Shown here piece by piece: positions 48,401 through 60,570 of a stretch of 64,000 bases of DNA (positions within the stretch are counted from its first letter, which is position 1; the number at the start of each line of letters is the position of its first letter). The DNA lies in the NCBI GenBank assembly GCA_017163975.1, contig JAFFSR010000221.1, positions 6,076,001 through 6,140,000 on the forward strand, read 5' to 3'. This stretch comes from Anastatus disparis (taxonomy: Eukaryota; Arthropoda; Insecta; Hymenoptera; Eupelmidae). Made by a program: the position numbers and the translations under genes. The notes under the pieces are model-generated. The model searched no databases, was not told the origin of the DNA, and worked only from the letters and a program-made list of their open reading frames with translations.

Positions 48401-51400
48401 AAGTAAATAAAACTAAGTTATAAATTTTTAATTACGATGATTATGAATATCAAAAATAGCAACCTGATATTTTCGGTGCAATATCTATAATTACAGAGGT
48501 CAAATTCAATATGATTGAATCAATATTTAAATGTTTTTGTATTTTGCGTTCGATCATACGAAAACACAGTTAAAATTTATTTTGAATTTAAAAATTAAAA
48601 TCATTAAATTTTTATCAGCAATTTTGACAGGTTGCAATTAGATGCATAATCTCTCATAATTTCTCATAAATAAACACTTAGCCCGGTAATTGAATTTACG
48701 ATTTTGCGTTACAAAATTTTCCAATTAAACTCTTAATTAAATTTGACATAACTATCAATTACATATACTTCAAACAATTCAAAGTAATAAATATTGAAAA
48801 TTGCGCAGCTATTGCAATCGAATGAGTTATGGATTTTGGAGAAAAACTGTGTAAGAGCAAGCTAAAATACTTTTCATTAGATTTTTACGTAACACAAAAA
48901 AAAAGAAAATGTTTTCTTCTAATTGCACATTGAATGCTTTGATGAAGAAGTGAAAATCAAGAAAAATAGTAATATTGTCAATTGAATTTCAAATTTATTT
49001 ATCTTAAAATACAAGAAAAATAACGACTGTTATTTATATCCGCTGCATAAACTACTGCGTAACATGTATATATGAATTTTTTTTATAAGCAAACAATAAG
49101 TTTCAACACGTAAAATCACTTGGCAAGAAGCAATAAAGAATTCTAGCGATACTGTTATTAAAAGACAGTCATTGTCAGGATGCTTATTTGTCTCTAGCTT
49201 ATATTCTAGCTTAGTATTTGTAAACACTGAGGGTAAAAAGAAAGCGAAGAAAATCGAAGCTAAAAGTTAGAAGGGGAAGAAAAAAAAGGTTTGGTATATA
49301 TAGAGGTCGGATGGAAAACAAACTGCTGGCGATAAATCGACGAATCTCGTTCTCTTGGCTACACTCGTTATCGCGTACTTTCTTGTAACGATAGAAAGAT
49401 ACTATAGGAAAGGTATATAGGAAAGGAAAAAAAAAATGAAGAGCGAGCAGATATATAGAAAAAAAAAGGAAAGGGACGAAATTGTCGCTCGGAGGAGACA
49501 AGAGAATCCAAGGATGTTATAAGAAAAAAGAAAATCCGATGGACGAGAGGCAAAGGGGGGAAAGGTTATTATATTGCAAAAGTACGGCATTTCGTAGCAG
49601 AGGAGCTACTCTTATACAGAGAAGATCGTAGTAAAACGTTTAATAACTTTGTGAGAGTTAAAGAGGGACACCCCTACAATTGGACCGTCTTTACGATCGC
49701 CGCAAGACCCAGAAACTGAGTGATCCTGAGTATAAGGGCTCGCGAGCAACTAGGAGATTTTTCTCAACTATTTTAGCTTTATTTATTTATCCTTCTAGCT
49801 TTTTTTTTCTTCTTTTTTATTTCTCTTCCCTCGGTCATCGAGGTCAAAAGGGTGCGAATAAAACTTCTAAATGGCGAGGTTCTTTTTTTTTATTTCTTAT
49901 ATATAGTTTTCAATTATGAAGCTAGGTTATTAAAACGTGCACTAAAAATTTTAGGTGTAATACAAACTTAATAAAATCATTAAATATTTTCAATATTATA
50001 AGAAAAATGAATGAATTATTACAAATGATATTTTGAGTTAAATAGCATTTTTTAAAACAATTATCAAAGATATTAGAATAAAATTTAAATCCAATATTCA
50101 AACAATTGTTTAATAATTTGTTCTAATTATTGGAATATTAACTGTAAGTTTGAATATTTAATTGAGATATATTATTAACATGTTCAAAGTAGCTTTGACG
50201 AATAACAATAAATTATTAACAAACAAACAAACATTTGATTGCCAAGCATAAAATTAATTTTATCCGTTCTTTTGCTTAATAGTTTTCAATTTACGCGGAA
50301 CAATAGCTAATTAAAACATTGAGTCTTCGTAAAAAAATAACTTAATGCCGTATAAACAATGATCACGAACGATAATGATAACGGGGTTTAGGCCTTAAGA
50401 AGGAATCTTTCTCTTTTTTTCCTTTCTTTCGAGATAACATTTTATAGCTTTTCTCCCTCGAGCATTTTAGGATGTATAACAAACGTTAGCGTAACGAGAT
50501 ATAAAAAAAGAAAAAGAGAAAAGAGAAATAAGGAGCGGCTAGAAGAACCTTTTAACGCTCTAAATTGAATGACTTTAATCGTCGCGGATCGTTTAAAGCT
50601 TATTTAGCGTATACAGTACGTACAGTTATTGCCGTTGCGTGTTCAATTGTGTTGCTAGAGAATTAAAATCACATTGTACTTCGAGCTTTATACCTTACAT
50701 ATATAAACACAGACATACAATCACGTATATACACATGAATATACATATATAAACTTCTGGAGCAGTTCGAATTCAAAGGAACGCGAAGTACACATAAAGG
50801 TAAAGGATCGAGTCTTAACTTTAATGAGATAATAAATGATTACGATGTGATTCTACACTTGCATTCTAATGGGATAAAAAAGGGGAAGATATATAAAAAG
50901 AAGAAAATGGGCCTCCTTTGGAAAATTTATCTTGGAGGGACAAAAGGCCCGATGAATTAAATACCTTGGAAAGGAGAGAAATAGAGTAAAATCCTTGAGA
51001 TATATCGGTAGCCATTAAGCAATGTCTAGAAGGTGAGAGAGAGAGGCTTGGAACATTATACCCATATCAAGCTGTCGTCAAGTTTCGGACGGCCCCTTTA
51101 TTTTTTTGCTTATGGGTTATACTGGGCTACCTTGATGATTGTAGTTTTTCAAGGTAAAAAGCTAGGAACACTGAATGCATTCATGCTGTAACACGTGCGA
51201 GTTGTATTTATTACTTAGCTTGATGGATGATAATGCGAAATGGAAAGTTTTGCAGAATGTACTAATGAGCATAATAATTTAACGGATTTTTTTTTATATT
51301 TCATATAAAGTTACTGAAGATTCTTTAATTTAGTTTATGCAATATGATAAAGGGCAGATTTCAAAGTTGGACAGTGAAATAAAGTAATATAAAACGTGGG

Positions 51401-51616
51401 TTATTAATATTTCGGTTATCAACAAAAAAAATTTTTTATATGCGTATATATTTTAATCAACTTAACAATGAATGATATGAAGTTATGAAATAACAATTTT
51501 TTTATTCTCAAAGACATTTATTATTTTAATGCATCATAGTATTTTCAAAAAAAGTATAAAAAATTAAGATCTCAAAATTCACTAGTAATTTTGGGGTAAT
51601 TTTTTATTAAGATAAC
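45466..51616. other. Non-coding stretch with complex islands
   Basis: Islands lie at about 46260-46560, 47020-47130, 47400-48240, 49200-49870 and 50340-51250. The 47400-48240 and 49200-49600 islands are full of purine or pyrimidine runs ((GA)n at about 47495-47515), which explains their long low-complexity frames. The 51080-51250 part (TTGCTTATGGGTTATACTGG, GCTACCTTGATGATTG, GGATGATAATGCG) is complex and non-repetitive. No gene was recognised. Confidence 0.35.
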
Positions 51617-51673
51617 AGTCGCACCCTGGTCAAACGTATGATTTTTTCAAAGTCATGAGTTACTTTGTTAGGA
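51617..51673. repeat. Diverged dispersed repeat, copy 2
   Basis: AGTCGCACCCTGGTCAAACG, then AAAGTCATGAGTTACTTTGT, aligns with 44401-44460 in the same orientation, roughly two-thirds to three-quarters identical by eye with a few small gaps. Confidence 0.5.
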
Positions 51674-54600
51674 TTTTAAAGTTATTTTCAAAATTGACAT
51701 TGATCTTAATGTCTTATTGTTTTTTAATCATTGAATTATTTATATAAAAACCTTTCAATTTCAAAAAATCATTCAAATTACTCTATTTGTTCGAAAATTA
51801 CGAAAAAATGAAAATTGAACCAAAAATTCTTCCTTTGAAACTTTATTAAACCAATTGAGCTTTCTGAATATATATTTTTTCAAGTCAAAGTTTTTGATTT
51901 CAATTCTTAAATAAGTCAAAGATTATTATTTAAAAATTAAAATTATAATTTAAAAATTAAAATTTTTTAAATGTTACTTCTTAACATAATTTAAATCATG
52001 TTGTTTTAAAGTTATAATTTTATATTCTGTTATTATTCTGAAAATAAATTTTCATATTAAACACTTATTAATATTGTACGCTTATTAAATTATCATACCT
52101 CTGGAGTTTATCCGAGAGGTAAGCTCTCTCGACTAAATGAACAGTTGTGAATTTTCTGTTAGAGTACAATTATTCAAGAGCTTTTGTATTTATTTAATAA
52201 ATAAAAAATTTGTATTAATTTAATATTTAAGGAATGTTTCTTAGTTAATTAGTGCAAAGGTAAAATAATAAAACCGTCGATCAAATAGTTCATCGATGAA
52301 TATGTTCAATTGAAAGGAACAGAATAATCTAAAACTTCAAAACAAAACACTAATTTCCCAAGCATCCCGGTATCAAAGTACTACCAGCCAAGACTCGAAG
52401 CTTCTATACTCATGCTAAGTTCTGCCGTAGCAGTTTTATCTGTTCGCGAAATCGTCTGCTCGGCAAATTTTGATTCTAAAGTTTTCATTTAAAGCCACAT
52501 TATTAATCATGAAGTAGCGTCAATGTAACGCGCTCGACCGACACAAAAGGCAAAGAGGTTTGCTTAAAGGCGACGTCGACCCTCAAACTTAAAAAGCAAA
52601 ATCAATGTCTTAATCGCATTATTCTTCGATATTATAAAAAGTACTAATATCTCAAAAAAGGAAAAAGTATTTTTCATGTTAAATTTAATGAAGTATCCTT
52701 TATTCAATATATAATGGAAATACTGTAATAAAAAAGTCAATCTTTAAACTTTTTTACTTACACTATAACGAATAACAGTTCATTTTCTATTTTTTATTTC
52801 TGCTATTCTTAATTTGTTTATTAAATTAAATCAAACTATAATATACTAGAAAAAATAAGAATATTTAAACAAAATTTTAATTTAAAGATGACTTGCCAAT
52901 TAATCTTTATAAACTATTACAAGTGTTTTGAATTAAAGCTGATACTGAAGATTTTGATATTTTTAAGATTAAAAATTATTTTTTATTGTATAAAAATAAA
53001 AAATTTGTGTATTTTAGGTAAATAGAGATAAATTATTACAAATAAATAACTTTAATTTATTTCATTTTTATAAGCTAGTTGCACAACCCGTTAAGATATT
53101 TTTTTGGAACAATATTATTATTTACAGAATAATTTTGTTTTATTTATAGCTTTATTTCTTTGTCCTTCTGTCCATTTAATTTAATATACATGCACTCACA
53201 GAGAATAATCTTATCACGATTTCCTTAGCATGTGACGTAGAAGCGAAAAGGAGGTCGAGAATATAGAGAGTCTCGAGTTGTCCTCTAAAGAGGCTTAATT
53301 ACTGGCAATGCCTAAATACCTGGATTCATTTCTCTATGCTAAGGGAGAAATTCAGTTTTGCTGTTGCTTTTGCATATACAGCAGAGAGCCCCGCCACGTG
53401 CTATTAAAAGCAGGCTAACGTTACTGCTTCTGCTTCCCTAGCACTAAATAATTAATGGACGTCTTCGGGACTAATAGTAAGCCAACACGACCATCGCGCG
53501 ACAACGTTATACGCTCTACGAACAAGGAAGCTTTTGTAGCCACCCATCACCTTTTCTCTCTCTCCATCTCTCTTTTCCTATTCACGGACTATTAACGAAT
53601 TCGCTATAATGTACGATGTATATACGACATTTGTTGCCTCGCACCTGCAAATAAATCTCAAATGATAATCACGTACTTTGTATAGTCCTGCGAAAAATGA
53701 TAAAATTTAATGTTGCAAGAAAATTGTCAACATTTACGAATTAGAAAAATTTTTTAATGTTCACTTCTTTGCTATTAAATAGATCAATTATTTAAAGATT
53801 TTGATGTTCTTACAAGATTTATTTACACTAGTTGATTACTATTGTAAATTTACTGCAATTGTCATACCATCAAATGTTGCTATATGTAAAGCTTGAATTT
53901 GCATAAAGTAGGTAAACTATTTAAACTACTGTTTGCATGTTTATTATACTAAATAATGTACACGCAATTGTCAGATGATGTTTAGGATTGAATGCATTGA
54001 CGTTTGGCATTTTTTTTTCTCAAAGTTTAAGATTTTGAAATCTTAACAAATCTTACAGCATTATATCGTACAATACCTTAGGAACAATATTTTCAATAAG
54101 TTTCAATGAAAACAATAGAAAAGAGTATTATATTTTGTCTAGTCTTCCCATTCGAGGATAATATTATGAAGCAAATATGTAGTATAAACATCATGAAGTA
54201 CAAACAAGAGATTAATTAGCTTGTTAACTATCTTTTATCATCAATAAACAAGCTATAATAATCATATCCCTCTACTCAAAATGCGAGCGTAAGATAAAAG
54301 TAATCATAGTATTTATTTGTAATATAAATTTTTTTTTATTGAAAAAATTAATACAGTAAAAAATTACAATTTTGAAAATTTTTTATGCAAAAAAGAAAAT
54401 TTAGATCGTCAATGGTGGTGGTCATTAGTGGCAAATACGTGAGAACAAATGTTTATCAAAAATTTATGTACCCTGATAAAAACTAAGTCTATTTTTAAAT
54501 TAATCAATGACGAGTTAAGAGGAAAATTATTAATAAGGTAATGCTAAATGTTGATTAAAAGTTAAAAAATTTAATAATATGCAACATTTATTCGAAACGT

Positions 54601-56241
54601 TTGCAGCAGAATCTATCATTTCATTCACATATAACAAGAATCGCGAGTGTACACGAAAAGCCTTATGCAAAGGAGTTCGATTTGATGTGTATATGCCCAA
54701 AACATGTATATATATTGTACAGCCACATACACTTGGGCACTTGAAAACGCGTGCTCGTCATCGATTAGATCGAACTTACTGTACTTATTATTACAGTAAA
54801 GAGGGAACGTTCGAGTTTTCGCAAAAGCAAAAGGTAAGTGGTGTATATATATACATACACATATTGACGTAAGTTGAAGAAGAAACAACTTTTCTATATA
54901 CGACGAGTTCAGAGCAGAGGAAGAAGAAGAGGAAAGCACATAGTTCGAGCCAACTAATTAACGAACAATTAAAATCGATTTCACGCGATAGCGAACCGAA
55001 GTTATTCTCATATAAACGATCAAGACTTCTTACTTCTTATCGAATACCCGATATCAAACACGATCTTGTTGATTAGCTTGTGCGCCAACGAAATTCGCCA
55101 ACTAATTCACTCTTAGGATTTCCTAGTCATCAATACAATAGCTTATGAGTCGAGAGTTTAGGAACTATTAGAAAGATTTAATTATATTTTTTACTTATGT
55201 TAGCAGATGAGTTAATAATCAACATGAAATATCAATTATTTTATAAGCTTGTATTGATTATATAAAACGTGTACGAATTAGTTAATAGTAAACTAATGAA
55301 AATGAAATCTCGAAGCAATCAAAAAAATCTATTTGACTAACAAGAAAATTAGTAGGGGTTTGGATCTCGAATTTATTTTTAGGATAATTTCATTACATGA
55401 AATTGTGAAAACAACCACTTTTATTCGTTTAAATTATTTTTTATATTATGAAATGTTTGTTTTTTTTTTCTAAATACAGTCCAAACTCTAAATAAATGCT
55501 CTGGTAATAGTTATGCTCTTCTTAAATTTTTATAAATTTCTGCGTCCTATGTCTTTCTCTATTTTAAAAAATAAAGAAAGACCGAGGACACGAAAGATAA
55601 GGAGAATGGTCATGTGGTACGGATATTTTGATATTGGAAAAAATTCTCTCTTTTTTTGTTGTAAAAATAACATTTTTTATACCACTTATAATTTATTTAG
55701 GAACATTAATTTTATGTTAAAATTAACACTCTTTACATAAATAATATATATCATAATCGCAATTTTCTTTTTAATATTAGATAGAAAAATATATTACTTG
55801 TGGTTACATGAGAATTGGTGTCCTAATTTCTTGACATTGTCCTTGTAAGTCCATTATCTAGATTCTGTAGAAAAAGTATTGTTCCATGCTTATTTTTATC
55901 ACCGCCCTTGACACTCTCCTTGTAAGTTTATTAGTTGGATTCCGCCAAATAAATAATTAGTAATTATGTATGAAACGATTATTTGAATAATACATTATCC
56001 TGTAAATTACTATAACTATCAAGCTAAGGTTTTAAATAATTAATAAAACGTTAGCGTTTAGTTTAAAATAATTTATGATTTGTATTTGAATAAAATAGAA
56101 TGATTATGTAGTTCCAATTTTTTCCTTTTTTTATAAAGTATTCTATAAATACAATCACTTTATTATTAAATTCAAGAAATATTTAATAAAAAAAAATTCA
56201 ATTGTATAATCATAATAAGTTAACCTAAATAAAGTAAATAA
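51674..56241. other. Non-coding stretch with complex islands
   Basis: AT-rich with islands at about 52330-52620, 53200-53700 and 54580-55160. The 52360-52480 part has a roughly 39-codon open frame but no convincing acceptor. The frames at 54579-54872 (plus) and 54625-54939 (minus) overlap on opposite strands and match nothing. No gene can be supported. Confidence 0.35.
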
Positions 56242-56424
56242 TTTTTTTTTTATTTAACGGCGCTTTATTTATGCTAATTAGCGACGGAGGTCTGCAGTGT
56301 GTTTGTGAACAAAGCACATGTAATTCACATCGGTGCTTGTGTCAATCAGCCGAGAGCGGGATTCGAACTCGAAACCTCGAGCTTACTAATCCATGGCTCT
56401 ACCGACTGAGCCACCGACGACCTC
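56242..56424 (-). mobile_element. tRNA-Thr-like SINE, copy E
   Basis: The head is at the right (minus strand GAGGTCGTCGGTGGCTCAG), B-box GAGTTCGAATCCCGC, with a T-rich stretch (A-tail) at 56242-56253. This copy lacks about 14 bases of the body (the stretch reading GCATCGTAATGATA in copy C) and has several base changes, so it is older or a deletion variant. Confidence 0.87.
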
Positions 56425-59400
56425 ATAATTAAATAATGATTAATATTGTAATTAATAGTAAAATTAAATTAATCAAATTTTAAAAGAATAATTTTTCATA
56501 TGTATTTTATATTAATTTTTTTTCAAATTCATAACATGCTAAGAATTATACCAATAAAATGGAAATAGTTTCATGGTTTTGTAAAAATATAGACGGCGCG
56601 TAAACATATAAAAAGAAAACATAAATAATATTTAAAACGATTGTTATTTTTTAAGCTGATTAAAATGTGTAATACAACAGTCATAACATTTTCAAACTTT
56701 TAACAATATAAATAACGAATTATTTATATTGCATGAGCATGAACGCCTTAACCTGTTGAGAACATAAAGAGAATTCAATATAAAAAATATCTCAAATATT
56801 TTGAAAATTCTTCAAAATGTCAAAAGTTCTTAACATCTTTCAAATAGTTTCGATGTTGCCTTAAAATTATTGCGATTCTCAGAATATTAACAATTTAATA
56901 AAAATAATTCTATAAAAATTATCAATATATCTATATCTATACATATTTATCATACAGGACTCGACTTTTTTTAAGGGTTTGTTTCTACTACAATTTATTT
57001 AATAATAGAAACAATACATCGTAGTAAAAAGATAATTTAATGCATTTTTTATTATTTTATGTAATGCAAGATTTTATTTTTTAAATTCTTGGGTCAAAAA
57101 TTTTTTCAACAATGAAATTTACATTATGCACGTTTGTAATTTTTTAGGTAACTCGTTCAACTATATATTTAGGACTCGTAAAGAGAAACGTAATATTTTT
57201 CTTAAATTAAACATTTTTTTATGTTAACAATTTTTTATTATACTCCAATTTTATTTTATTATTTGAAAAAAGTATGTTTAATATGTGCATACAAATATTT
57301 TCTGAAAACTTACATTAGTAACATAATCTACTAATTTTGTACCAACCATTAAAATGACATGAAGACTATTGATTAATTATAAATTAGTACCTTACTATTA
57401 TAAACATAAATAATGTTAAAATTGTTATTTACAAATTTATAAGTATTTTTTTAAAAATTCGAAATCATCCACTTTAATCGTTTGCGACTTTCTTCTGTAT
57501 CTTAGCATGCAAAGTAGTAGTCGTTTGGGTATAAAAAAAAACTGCATTAAACTTGGTCGAACGTCTTTTATATAGACTACATGACAGATATCTACTCCTA
57601 TGCCTTTAGGGGCCATAGCGTTTCAAGTTACACGGAAAAGAGCTTATCCCGGGGAAATGAAGATCGTATAACCGCATAACATTTTATGTATATGCAGCTC
57701 TCCGATCGAGCATACATAATAAACATCAAACGATGTCTGTCTTTCAGAGAACTTTTTATCTGATATTAAGTATAAATTATGATAGAAAGGGTATGCATCG
57801 CGTATATACGCGCAAAGTAAATAGAGCATGATGTTGTGCTTTGCTTTTAAACCATTGATCCCCACCGGGCTCGTGCAATCGTCTTTGACAATGATAAGTC
57901 AAGTAATTTTGAATAATGATTATCTTTTTTTTCTCGGGCTATAGAAACGAATTTATGATATGTAAGAAAAATGAATATGTTATTCTTGGAGAAATTTGCC
58001 TATACAGCACTGATTAAATTGACTTTATTCTTCTATAAAGTATGATAAATAACCTTGTTTATGAAAAGAAGCTGAAGCTTATATTGAATTTAAAGCAATA
58101 AAACGTTGATTTCAATGATACTATTAGTTTAAAATATTGATATCAGTAAATGTTTCACTTTTTTGTAAAAAGAATTTTAAATAATGGATGATATAATTAA
58201 TAATCAGATGTTTTTCGACATAATTAAATACTTTTTATAAATACTTATAAAATATAAAAAGAATCATTAAAATATCAATACCACATAAAGAAATTATTAA
58301 ATCATCGAATGTAACAAATTTAAGAGTTTTGTTTATTAAAAAAAGACAATTATAGAAAAGATATTATTCTCAATTTACTAATTATATAATATCATTGCTT
58401 TAAGGTCACAGTGGGCTAAATATTCAAATTTATTGAAACAGAAATAATTTTAAATAATAATGTTTACAATCAACTATTATGATAGTATTCCATCCTCGAT
58501 GTTTCATTCAATAAAACCATACAAATTTTTCTTTTTTTACCAAAATTACATTTTTTTAGTATGAAACTACCATTTTTACTATCTATACAAGAAGATCTTA
58601 CATATGTAATTACAACTGTACTTCTGTTTATATTTTGCGTGCTATTCAAGTGGCAATTGGTACTAACGTTTTTGCGCTCCATTAAAATCCCCGCGATTAA
58701 ACATTCATGAGCAGTTTTAATGAAGCATCGCAATGGCTCGGTTTACTCCGCAAAAGCAAAGATTTTCTTGGATACTGTAGATTCCATTTTCTCTTGTTCC
58801 GTAGTATTTTGAGCTGCCGGGTACTCAAACTAAATTAAACACGTATTTGCTTAATGATCTTTTTTGCATGATTTAACTTCATTAAAAATGTACACTCTAC
58901 TATACAATCATATAAATTTTATGGTAGGATCAAAAGTATTAAGAGAACAATGTTCGTATTTTACGTACAATAAATAAGGCCATAGTCATAAATACTTTAT
59001 ATTGAACCATCACTGAAGTTGTATTGGATCAATTAAATTTTTTTAAACGTTAAAAGTTTTCGTATTTAAAACACGTCTAAATGAATCTGTTAGCTAAACT
59101 TTTCTTTGCATCGAGAATATTTATATTCTCGAGAAAAGACGAGAGAGGGTACGAAATGATTTTCCAATCCTAATCGAGAAGAGATTAATTTTTATTTCCA
59201 ATATCAGACGTCTATGTGACAGCATGGCTATGCATACATATAAAGGTATCCCGTGATGTATGTGTTTTAATTCCGCGACAGAGTTGTTCTTTATTTATTG
59301 GTTTCTCGCTGGGGAGATATTGCGGTTGACTTGGTCACACAATACTCTTTTTTTTTTGTTTTCTTTCTTGCTTGAGTACCAACTTTTTCGTACGCCGAAT

Positions 59401-59952
59401 TTTGCTGCGCGTCAAACAAATTTGTTTTTTATTACCGGCGTACGTAGGTTTAGAAAAGTTATTTGAAAAAATTAAATCCTCGTAAACGCGTGGTCACAAC
59501 TGTTATTCAATATTTTTATTCAAACCTCCGTACAAATTGAAAATAGTTTTAGACCGAAATTGTACATTAGTCATGTCATAACATTCATTTTGGACGTAAA
59601 TTGGTGTTTTGACTGGTGAAAATATTTCAATTTGTTCTTGGGAATTAGTTTATGTTACCACAAATCGTATAATTCTTTTACAAGCTTTACAATAAGAAAT
59701 ATTTATCATAAAATTAACAAATAACAAAACAATACACTCTTTAAGTATAATTTAATTGTAATACACACTAATTGTAAAATTTTTAAGTTAATCTTAATAA
59801 TTTCAGTATTACATTAAATTTTAGTAAGAGTTCTTTCTATGATTCCATTTATGTACAATAAGGATACTGAACTCTATTAAGAGATTATATTGTCATAATT
59901 TGAAAATTTTTTTACACACTTTCCGTGCAGCGTAGTCAAAATTACACCTCGA
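56425..59952. other. Non-coding stretch with complex islands
   Basis: AT-rich troughs with islands at about 57470-57910, 58670-58830 and 59090-59480. No frame matches a known protein and no RNA was recognised. Confidence 0.4.
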
Positions 59953-60045
59953 GAGTACAATAAGCAAAGCATGCCCTGTGTGCATCATGCCCTTGCTACG
60001 CTCGGGCCTCAACTGCACACAGGGCGCACATTGCTTATTGTACTC
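59953..60045. mobile_element. Foldback element, GAGTACAATAAGCAA arms
   Basis: The left arm GAGTACAATAAGCAAAGCAT, continuing GCCCTGTGTGCA, is mirrored by the right arm, whose complement reads GAGTACAATAAGCAATGTGC and then GCCCTGTGTGCA. Each arm is about 40 bp with a few mismatches and one-base gaps, around a loop with TTGCTACGCTC. The element stands out as GC-rich amid AT-rich DNA. The ends may extend a few bases further (CCTCGA on the left, CCTCAGTA on the right), followed by TA-rich DNA. It is probably a very short MITE; an expressed small-RNA hairpin is the alternative. Confidence 0.7.
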
Positions 60046-60369
60046 CCTCAGTATAATATACTATTATAATATTTCACCAAAATATTTAATGCAAAGATGA
60101 TCAAATTTTTTTTCATTTTTTAAATTCAGAAAAACTAGATGAACATTTTTTTATAACATTAATTTTATATATTTCTTATAATATTAAAATACATCATGAA
60201 AAAGTATTTAAAAAATTTTGAATTACAAGCTTTTCAATAATATGTTGAAAAATGAGTGTTACCAAGGATTACTTCGAGATATTTAGCTAAGAATACGATT
60301 CCTTTTTTCTCTCAAACAAAAAATTGTTACAACCTGATTTTGCAATTTCTCAGTCATTAATTAATTAAT
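60046..60369. other. AT-rich spacer
   Basis: Nothing recognisable between the foldback element and SINE copy F. Confidence 0.5.
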
Positions 60370-60570
60370 TTTTTTATTTTATTTAACGTCGCTATGTTTA
60401 TGCTATAATTTCGATGCTAATTAGCGGCGGAGGTCATCAGTGTATTTTTAAACGGAGCACGTGTAACGTACAGTGGTGCTTGTATGAGTCGGCTGCCGAG
60501 AGCAGGATTCGAACTCGGGACCTCGAGATTACGAATCCATCACTCTACCGACTGAGCTACTGACGACCTC
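60370..60570 (-). mobile_element. tRNA-Thr-like SINE, copy F
   Basis: The head is at the right (minus strand GAGGTCGTCAGTAGCTCAGTCGG), anticodon loop TTCGTAA, B-box GAGTTCGAATCCTGC, body with CACTGTACGTTACACGTGC, and A-rich tail at the left. Like copy A it has three extra bases after the head (GGCTGCCGAGAG against GGCCGAGAG on the plus strand), which suggests a subfamily. Confidence 0.89.

Noticed and set aside
47254..49919. Cluster of 60-97-codon frames on both strands
   Set aside because: They follow (GA)n and A- or T-rich runs, overlap each other, and show no splice or domain evidence.
56235..56437. TAAATAAT on both sides of SINE copy E as a target-site duplication
   Set aside because: The right copy is five bases away from the SINE end and the word is trivial in AT-rich DNA.
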